DNA from: Terriglobus albidus
GTDB taxonomy: Bacteria; Acidobacteriota; Terriglobia; Terriglobales; Acidobacteriaceae
Direction: 5' to 3'
DNA length: 64,000 bases
Assembly: GCF_008000815.1 (NCBI RefSeq)
Contig: NZ_CP042806.1
Span: 248,001-312,000 of the forward strand
Part shown: positions 53,197 to 58,917 of the stretch, piece by piece
Position numbering within the stretch: the stretch's first letter is position 1
Layout of the letters: every line of letters starts with the position of its first letter
The notes under the pieces: generated by a model
What the model was told of the DNA's origin: nothing
Databases searched by the model: none
Seen by the model: only the letters and a program-made list of their open reading frames with translations
Position numbers and translations under genes: made by a program

Positions 53197-54057
53197 GTGC
53201 GATCGAAGAGCCACAACAAATCGGTAACGCCGGAGCTTTCCGTCGATCTTCTGCTGCACTCCCCCAGTATTTCGGTGCGCGACATCTATTGCGCCGGTAC
53301 CTGTAAGGGACACAGCCCGGAAGAACACGCAACCGCAACCGAGCTTGTCTTTCCCTATCGCGGCACCTACGTTCGCCACGTCGGACAAGACCAGTCCGTT
53401 GCCGAAGCGAATCAGGTACTGCTCTTCAATCGAGGGCAGGGCTATCGCGTCAGCCACCCCGTCGAAGGCGGGGACGCCAGTTTGTCTTTATTCCTCTCTC
53501 CCTCGCTGCTGGCAGAGCTTTCGCCGGTGTCACTTCTGATTGATCGCACCGAGCCCACGTTCCACGCACAGCGGCTTCGCGTCGATACCCGCTCCCAGTC
53601 GCTGCTTGCCACGCTGCGGCACCGGTTGCGTCAAGGAGTCGCAGCTTCGATGGAAGCGGAGACTCTCGCCCTGACCCTGGTGCAACATACTCTGGGACCT
53701 CGGACCGCCCACACCGCAGGCGGCAGTGCCGGCCGTCAGCGTCTGGTCGATCGGGCCAAGCTGGCTGTCGCAAGCGACCTTGGACGCCGGTGGACACTCG
53801 CAGAGGTTGCCGCTGAGGTTCGTTGTTCGCCGGTCTATCTCACACAGGTCTTTCAGCAGGTGGAGGGCATTCCGCTCTATCGCTATCAACTACGGCTGCG
53901 GCTCGCACGTGCGCTCGACCTTCTGGAAGAGTATGACGATCTCACCCAACTCAGCCTAGACCTTGGCTTCTCCAGCCATAGCCACTTCAGCGCCGCCTTC
54001 CGTGAGACGTATGGCAAGTCTCCGTCTGCCTTCAAGCAATCGGCCCTGGGACGCTGA
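53197..54057 (+). CDS. AraC-family transcriptional regulator
   Basis: A 286-residue regulator. A cupin-like sensor occupies residues ~15-130 (ATELVFPYRGTYVRHVGQDQ, VLLFNRGQGYRVSHPVEGGD). The AraC double helix-turn-helix is at ~185-285 (RRWTLAEVAAEVRCSPVYLT, LTQLSLDLGFSSHSHFSAAF, then F-R-E-T-Y-G-K-S-P-S-A-F). The start is a GTG at 53197 with no in-frame ATG upstream and a weak ribosome binding site. It follows the hydrolase-DUF4331-TPR unit after 84 bases in the same direction and is the likely regulator of that unit. Its sensor differs from that of the AraC protein at 20291, so the two are not recent duplicates. Confidence 0.85.
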   Translation: MRSKSHNKSVTPELSVDLLLHSPSISVRDIYCAGTCKGHSPEEHATATELVFPYRGTYVRHVGQDQSVAEANQVLLFNRGQGYRVSHPVEGGDASLSLFLSPSLLAELSPVSLLIDRTEPTFHAQRLRVDTRSQSLLATLRHRLRQGVAASMEAETLALTLVQHTLGPRTAHTAGGSAGRQRLVDRAKLAVASDLGRRWTLAEVAAEVRCSPVYLTQVFQQVEGIPLYRYQLRLRLARALDLLEEYDDLTQLSLDLGFSSHSHFSAAFRETYGKSPSAFKQSALGR

Positions 54058-54122
54058 TCGTTCGCTCTCCGTCATCACCGGCACCAAGCGCTGACGATAC
54101 TTGTGTTCCAATCCTAAGAAGT

Positions 54123-54935
54123 ATGAGTTCCTTTGATCTCTCCGGAGTTCGAGTCGGCGGCGGCAAGCTCTTTCTGATCGCAGGCCCATGTGTGATCGAG
54201 AGCGAGGCCCACGTCCGCAAGATGGCGGATGCGATTCAGCGCATTACCTCCGACCTCGGCGTTCCCTATATCTTCAAGGCCAGCTACGACAAGGCCAACC
54301 GCACCTCCATCAAGAGCTTTCGCGGCCCCGGCCTGACGGAAGGCTGCCGCATCCTGAAAGCTGTACGCGAAGCCCATGGTCTGCCAGTACTGACGGACGT
54401 GCATACACCGCAGGACTGTGCCGCGGTCGGCGAGGCCGTGGACGTGCTGCAGATTCCCGCCTTCCTCTGCCGCCAGACCGACCTGCTGATCGCCGCGGCT
54501 GAGACCGGACGCGCCATCAATGTAAAGAAGGGCCAGTTCGTCGCTCCGCAGGACATGCGCCACGCCGCGGAGAAGATCCGCGAGAGCGGCAATGAACGTG
54601 TCTTCCTGACCGAGCGCGGAGCCAGCTTCGGCTACAACAACCTCGTCGTCGATATGCGCTCGCTGCCCATCATGCGCGGCTTTGCCCCCGTGGTCTTCGA
54701 CGGAACCCACTCCGTGCAAACACCCTCAGCCGCCAACGGCGTCAGCGGCGGCCAGCCGGAGTTTATTCCCGTGCTCGCCCGCGCAGCCGTTGCCGCAGGT
54801 GTAGACGGAGTCTTCCTGGAGGTCCATGACGACCCGCCGAACGCCAAGAGCGACGGGGCCAACGCATTGCATCTGAATCACTTGAAGCGGATGCTGGAGC
54901 AGTTGCTGGCGGTGCATCAGGCTGTACAGATGTAG
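54123..54935 (+). CDS. kdsA: 3-deoxy-8-phosphooctulonate synthase
   Basis: A 270-residue cytosolic enzyme condensing arabinose 5-phosphate with phosphoenolpyruvate to Kdo-8-phosphate for lipopolysaccharide. Landmarks are LFLIAGPCVIESEAHVRKMA, IFKASYDKANRTSIKSFRGP, LPVLTDVHTPQDC, LQIPAFLCRQTDLL, NVKKGQFVAPQDM, FDGTHSVQTP and FLEVHDDPPNAKSDG. Cys23 in A-G-P-C, where enterobacterial enzymes have Asn, marks the metal-dependent class typified by Aquifex. It appears monocistronic, with a weak AAGAAG ribosome binding site and a family 3 repeat directly downstream. Its presence confirms a Kdo-containing outer membrane. Confidence 0.96.
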   Translation: MSSFDLSGVRVGGGKLFLIAGPCVIESEAHVRKMADAIQRITSDLGVPYIFKASYDKANRTSIKSFRGPGLTEGCRILKAVREAHGLPVLTDVHTPQDCAAVGEAVDVLQIPAFLCRQTDLLIAAAETGRAINVKKGQFVAPQDMRHAAEKIRESGNERVFLTERGASFGYNNLVVDMRSLPIMRGFAPVVFDGTHSVQTPSAANGVSGGQPEFIPVLARAAVAAGVDGVFLEVHDDPPNAKSDGANALHLNHLKRMLEQLLAVHQAVQM

Positions 54936-54950
54936 GGACTGGCAATAATT

Positions 54951-55183
54951 TTTGTCATTTCGTAGCGACCGGAGGGAGCGGAGAAATCTGCTTCTCTATG
55001 AAGGCGTGTCAGCAGATTCGTTTCTGTGTTTTGTTCGAAATTTAGGGTATTCCTCACCCACCCTAGCGTTGCGAGGGTGGGCACCCGGACCGTTCTATAG
55101 GTTTTCTGGCCAGCCGAATTTGTCGACACCTCAAGTTCCTTTATCAGGAAACAGAAAAAAGCAGATCTCTGCGGGATGACAAA
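54951..55183. repeat. Family 3 dispersed repeat, copy 3, expanded
   Basis: TTTGTCAT at 54951 and ATGACAAA ending at 55183 enclose about 230 bases. The outer parts match the other copies (GGAGCGGAGAAATCTGCTTC, AAGCAGATCTCTGCGGG). The middle holds an inserted-looking segment with CCCACCCTAGC/GCGAGGGTGGG. It fills most of the 305-base gap ahead of the Nramp gene, and its right edge may contribute an ATGACA -35 box. Confidence 0.75.
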
Positions 55184-55200
55184 TAAAAACGTCTCAATGC

Positions 55201-55234
55201 TAGAATTAGGTATGCCTAAATTAGGCTTACCTAA
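55201..55234 (+). promoter_or_regulatory. Two tandem DtxR/MntR-like boxes over the Nramp promoter
   Basis: TTAGGTATGCCTAA (55206-55219) and TTAGGCTTACCTAA (55221-55234) are 14-bp palindromic boxes one base apart. Their TTAGG/CCTAA arms match the arms of the DtxR/IdeR operator. TAGAAT (55201-55206) is a five-of-six -10 hexamer overlapping the first box. The second box ends six bases before the GTG start, so bound repressor would block initiation. This predicts metal-dependent repression of the transporter. Confidence 0.75.
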
Positions 55235-55240
55235 GAATCC

Positions 55241-56602
55241 GTGATCGAGACCCAGACCAATCCGCAGACGCCGGCTACCGACGCGGCCTCGCACGGCCGT
55301 TTCCGCCTGCTGCCGGAGTTGAAGCGCGGCGAGCTATGGACATACTTCGGTCCGGCATTCGTGGCCTCGGTGGCCTACATCGATCCCGGCAACTTCGCCA
55401 CCAACATCGACGGCGGAACCCGTTACGGCTATCGCCTGCTGTGGGTCTTGCTGTGGTCGAATGCCATGGCCATCATGATCCAGTACCTGTCGGCCAAGCT
55501 GGGCATCGTGACGGGACTTACCCTCCCCCAGAACTGCCGCAAGGTCTACTCGCGCGGCACCAACATCTTCCTGTGGGTAGCGGCGGAGATCGCCGCCCTG
55601 GCCACGGATCTGGCAGAGTTTCTGGGAGCGGCGCTGGGTTTCTATCTGCTCTTTGGGCCGGCGCTGCTGGAACATGGATGGTCGCGCACCGGTGTGATGT
55701 TTGCCGCCGCGATGCTCACCACGGTCTGCGTCTTCCTGATCCTTGCACTCGATCTTGCCGGCTTCCGCTTCCTGGAGTGGGGCATCATGGCCTTCGTCGG
55801 TGTGATCGGCATCTGCTACGCCATCGAGATCTTTCTGGTGCACCCGGACTGGAAGCTCGCCGCCTTCCACGCTCTGGTTCCATCCTTTGATCGCGCAGAT
55901 TTGCACGGCAGCATTTATGTCGCCGTGGGCATGCTGGGCGCTACTGTAATGCCGCATGTGGTCTACCTGCACTCCGCCCTGGTGCAGCCTCGCATCAAGC
56001 AGGCGACCCATCGCTCCGGCCTTCCCGGAAGAAACTTCCGGTCGCGCTATCTGCGCTTCGAGCTGGTCGACGTCTTCGTCGCCATGAACGGCGCATGGCT
56101 GATCAACTCAGCGATGATCATCATGGCTGCTGGAGCCTTCGCCAGCTTCGCCGCACGCGGCCTGCCGCCGGTGGCAAGCATCGAAGATGCGCACCACACC
56201 CTGGGCCCGCTGCTCGGCGGCATCTCGGCGACGGTCTTCGCTGTGGCTTTGCTGTGCTCCGGCCTATCCTCCTCGACAGTCGGCGTCATGGCCGGCCAGG
56301 TGGTGCTGGAGGGTTTTCTCAACGTCAAGTTCTCCATCTTCCTGCGCCGCTTTCTGACCATTATTCCGGCGCTTGTGGTCATCGGCCTTGGCCTCGATCC
56401 ACTGAAGATCCTGATCCTCTCGCAGGTGGTCCTGAGCTTTGCTCTTCCCTTCGCTCTGGTGCCGCTGCTTCTGCTCACCAGCCGCCGCGATGTGATGGAC
56501 AGCTTCGCCAACCGCAAACGGACGAAGTACGCCGGCTGGCTGATCGTGACGATCATCGTGAGTCTGAATGTGCTGCTGTTGTGGCAGACATTTGTTCGCT
56601 AG
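55241..56602 (+). CDS. mntH: Nramp-family divalent metal transporter (manganese/iron)
   Basis: A 453-residue inner-membrane proton-coupled importer of Mn2+/Fe2+. The helix 1 metal motif D-P-G-N is at 48-51 (VAYIDPGNFATNIDGG), and helix 6 has G-A-T-V-M-P-H-V-V-Y-L-H-S. Between them is the Nramp helix 4-5 segment EIAALATDLAEFLGAALGF, and eleven hydrophobic segments are countable. The Met in helix 6 (M-P-H) supports transition-metal selectivity. The start is a GTG at 55241, only six bases after tandem DtxR/MntR-like boxes, so the message has a very short leader and regulation is almost certainly by metal. The stop TAG is the first triplet of a truncated family 1 repeat, so its C-terminus may have been set by that element. 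Confidence 0.93.
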   Translation: MIETQTNPQTPATDAASHGRFRLLPELKRGELWTYFGPAFVASVAYIDPGNFATNIDGGTRYGYRLLWVLLWSNAMAIMIQYLSAKLGIVTGLTLPQNCRKVYSRGTNIFLWVAAEIAALATDLAEFLGAALGFYLLFGPALLEHGWSRTGVMFAAAMLTTVCVFLILALDLAGFRFLEWGIMAFVGVIGICYAIEIFLVHPDWKLAAFHALVPSFDRADLHGSIYVAVGMLGATVMPHVVYLHSALVQPRIKQATHRSGLPGRNFRSRYLRFELVDVFVAMNGAWLINSAMIIMAAGAFASFAARGLPPVASIEDAHHTLGPLLGGISATVFAVALLCSGLSSSTVGVMAGQVVLEGFLNVKFSIFLRRFLTIIPALVVIGLGLDPLKILILSQVVLSFALPFALVPLLLLTSRRDVMDSFANRKRTKYAGWLIVTIIVSLNVLLLWQTFVR

Positions 56603-56663
56603 AGCAATGAAAACGCCGCGGCACTCTTCTTCCGGGCTACCCAGCAACAGGAAAAATGCTCTA
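56600..56663 (+). repeat. Family 1 repeat, copy 6, internally deleted
   Basis: TAGAGC at the left joins directly to AATGAAAACGCC, then the usual CCGGGCTACCCAGCAACAGG and AAAAATGCTCTA at the right. About 50 bases of the left half, including most of the left terminal repeat, are missing. TA remains at both ends. Its first triplet is the mntH stop codon. Confidence 0.85.
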
Positions 56664-56693
56664 GACATACGGCACTGCCGCTAAGCTGGAGTC

Positions 56694-57455
56694 ATGCTGG
56701 AAACGCGTGTCACGTTTGCAAACGGCCGCAATCAAACTCTCGTCGGTGATCTGGTCGTTACGAGCCCCACCCACGCCGTTATCCTCTCGCATGGCTTCGC
56801 GAGTGACCGCAACGGACGCGGACGTCACCCTGCGCTGGCTGATGCACTGAATGACGCGGGCATCTCCACATTGCGTTACGATTTTGCCGGATGCGGAGAG
56901 TCGGATGATGACACACTCACACCCGAAGGCCTGCGCGACGATCTCCGCTCCGCAATCCGTTTTCTACAGCAGCAGGGATTCACACACATCGGACTCTATG
57001 GGCACTCGCTTGGGGGAACCATCTCGCTGTGGTCGTTCACGCCGGAGATCAAAGCGCTTGCCGTTACCGGAGCAGCAACCGGGCCGGTACATTACAACTT
57101 CGACGAGTTCTTCCCGCAGACTGCGGTCAACAAGCTGCGCCGCACCGGCATCATGCCTGTGCCGTCAAAGTCAGAGCTCAGATCTGTCGTGCTCGCCTCA
57201 CATGTACTGATGGATAGCTTCAGCACGTTCTCTTCGGAAGAGCTCTTGAGTCCCATCACGGTACCGGTTCTGCTGATTCATGGTGGAGGAGACGATGAAG
57301 AGCGCATGCTTGCGGCCACTTCACACGAAGGGATTCATCGTCTTCCAGAGGGATCGGTACTGGAGGTGTTTCCTGAGGCTCCCCATGACATGCATGCTAT
57401 TTGGCCGCAGGTCACGGAGAAGCTGGCGAGTTGGTTTCGGGAGCATTTGGGTTAG
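56694..57455 (+). CDS. Alpha/beta hydrolase (serine type)
   Basis: A 253-residue cytosolic alpha/beta hydrolase of the acyl-peptidase/bem46-like group. VILSHGFASDRNGRG gives the oxyanion region, YDFAGCGESDDD the strand-4 loop, LYGHSLGGTISL the nucleophile Ser105, and PVLLIHGGGDDEER the acid. The catalytic His lies in F-P-E-A-P-H-D-M near 240. Unlike the hydrolase at 5085 its triad is complete. GGAG just upstream supports the ATG at 56694. It is followed by a family 2 fragment and the IS5 element, and it appears monocistronic. The substrate is unknown. Confidence 0.85.
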   Translation: MLETRVTFANGRNQTLVGDLVVTSPTHAVILSHGFASDRNGRGRHPALADALNDAGISTLRYDFAGCGESDDDTLTPEGLRDDLRSAIRFLQQQGFTHIGLYGHSLGGTISLWSFTPEIKALAVTGAATGPVHYNFDEFFPQTAVNKLRRTGIMPVPSKSELRSVVLASHVLMDSFSTFSSEELLSPITVPVLLIHGGGDDEERMLAATSHEGIHRLPEGSVLEVFPEAPHDMHAIWPQVTEKLASWFREHLG

Positions 57456-57489
57456 TTGTACTGGGCTAGTTGTACTATGTTCATGCCCT

Positions 57490-57525
57490 CAGGGGCTGAA
57501 GCCCCTGAACCCAAAGGCCCGGGGC
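57490..57525 (+). repeat. Family 2 fragment abutting the IS5-like element
   Basis: CAGGGGCTGAAGCCCCTG is a perfect palindrome like the third hairpin of family 2. GGCCCGGGGC then runs up to the IS5-like end at 57526. The right flank CTTAAGC could continue GGGCTTAAGC, so the element may have landed inside the repeat. Confidence 0.6.
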
Positions 57526-58816
57526 GGGACGGCTGAACAGTTTGCGGAAAAACGCGTCTTTTCGCCTGCGGGTCAGTCTGTTGTGAGGGATCGGTGAGTT
57601 GTTTTGGTTCTCTATGGCACGTTGTTATGCGGTTTGGGTGGGTTTAGAGGGTGTTTAGACACACTACGGCCGTGTCATGACTGTGCTGGGATGGGAGGTA
57701 TCAGCTTCACCAGCCGCAGGAGATTATGGGCTGCGGCCATGAGCTGTACCATCCAGTCCACCTTGCGTAGCCCACGCAGCTTGGTCTGTCGCATCGAACG
57801 GTCCAGCTTCATCCAACCGAAGACCTTCTCAACCAGTTTGCGTTTCCTCTGACTGATCGCATATCCCGGCTCGCTGCGTTCCTTGCTGTTGAGCCAGTTG
57901 GGCCATTTGGGGTTCGGCTCATACTCGGCCACGTGCGGCCTGACCTTGCGACGGCGCAGGGCCTTGATGAACTTCTCGTACTGATAGCCCTTGTCGGCTC
58001 CCAGCGTGATCCGCTTTTTACGCTTGATCCGCTTCAACATCTTCAGAGCCGCTGCACGTTCCTCTGTCGTCCCGGCCTGTGTGGCCATGGCCGCCACCAC
58101 CAGACCGTTGCGGTTCTCGGTGATCACATGGCCCAGATAGCTGGGAACCGATGCTCCGCTGGAGCTCTTGCGATACAGCCGCGCTTCCGGATCGGTAGAG
58201 GACTCATGAGTATCACGCAGTAGCTTCTTACCACCCGCTCCCGTCCCACGGTCCGGAGGATCGGCCTTCTCATGGAAGCTGCGCCGGTTGGCCCATGCCT
58301 GGATCAGCGTGCCGTCCACCGTGAAGTGTTCTTCGCTGAGCAGCTTGTGCTGGCTAGCTTCCTCCAGCACCGCCAGCAGAAGCTTCTGGCTGGCTTCGCC
58401 GGCGATCAGACGCTCCCGGTTCTTGGTAAATACCGTCACGTCCCACACCGGATCGTCAATCTCCATGCCCACGAACCAGCGGAACAACAGGTTATAGTTC
58501 AGCTGCTCCATCAACTGCCGTTCCGAGCGAATCGAGTACAGCACCATCAGCAACTGCGCACGCAGCAGACGTTCCGGCGCGATCGATGGTCGCCCTGTCG
58601 CCGCGTAAAGCTGCGACAACTCACCATCCATCCGCTTCAGTGCCGCATCCACCATAGTCCGGATCCTCCGCACCGGATGATCCGATGCGATCCGCTGCTC
58701 CATCGTTACGTAACTGAACATCCCGCTCTGCTTCGCTTCTTCTCCCCGCATACCTCTCTCTTACGACAATCCCCGAAAAACGAAAAGAGTTTTTCCGCAA
58801 ACTGTGAAGCCGTCCC
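57526..58816 (-). mobile_element. IS5-family insertion sequence, 1291 bp
   Basis: The terminal inverted repeats are 28 bases and match at 26 positions: GGGACGGCTGAACAGTTTGC then GGAAAAAC at the left, and GGGACGGCTTCACAGTTTGC then GGAAAAAC read inward from the right. It contains one intact transposase gene. I see no clear target duplication; flanks are GGGGC on the left and CTTAAG on the right. The low divergence of the ends and the open frame suggest a recent arrival. Confidence 0.9.
57675..58751 (-). CDS. IS5-family DDE transposase
   Basis: A 358-residue transposase. The N-terminal DUF772-type domain (GRPSIAPERLLRAQLLMVLY, then L-M-E-Q-L-N-Y-N-L-L-F-R-W-F-V-G) precedes the catalytic core with Asp146 in FTVDGTLIQAW, Asp253 in LGADKGYQ and Glu308 in VEKVFGWMK. 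The frame is complete. A basic linker (KRIKRKKRITLG) precedes the second Asp. It fills the element on the minus strand, leaving about 150 bases at its 3' side and 65 at its 5' side. It may be active and is not related to the IS4-type transposase at 10716. Confidence 0.95.
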   Translation of the reverse strand: MRGEEAKQSGMFSYVTMEQRIASDHPVRRIRTMVDAALKRMDGELSQLYAATGRPSIAPERLLRAQLLMVLYSIRSERQLMEQLNYNLLFRWFVGMEIDDPVWDVTVFTKNRERLIAGEASQKLLLAVLEEASQHKLLSEEHFTVDGTLIQAWANRRSFHEKADPPDRGTGAGGKKLLRDTHESSTDPEARLYRKSSSGASVPSYLGHVITENRNGLVVAAMATQAGTTEERAAALKMLKRIKRKKRITLGADKGYQYEKFIKALRRRKVRPHVAEYEPNPKWPNWLNSKERSEPGYAISQRKRKLVEKVFGWMKLDRSMRQTKLRGLRKVDWMVQLMAAAHNLLRLVKLIPPIPAQS

Positions 58817-58876
58817 CTTAAGCAAGACATTCGCACCTTACCGTGCGAACCCAACTACAGCTTCTAAGCTGATAAA

Positions 58877-58904
58877 GAGAGGGGAGGCTTCCGCCTCCCC
58901 TCTC
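58877..58904 (-). terminator. Hairpin terminator after the Gln-rich lipoprotein gene
   Basis: GAGAGGGGAGGC and GCCTCCCCTCTC form a perfect 12-bp stem on a TTCC loop, 14 bases beyond the stop codon. The minus-strand RNA continues UUUAUC, a short U-rich tail. Confidence 0.75.
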
Positions 58905-58917
58905 CATTGAGTGCTTG

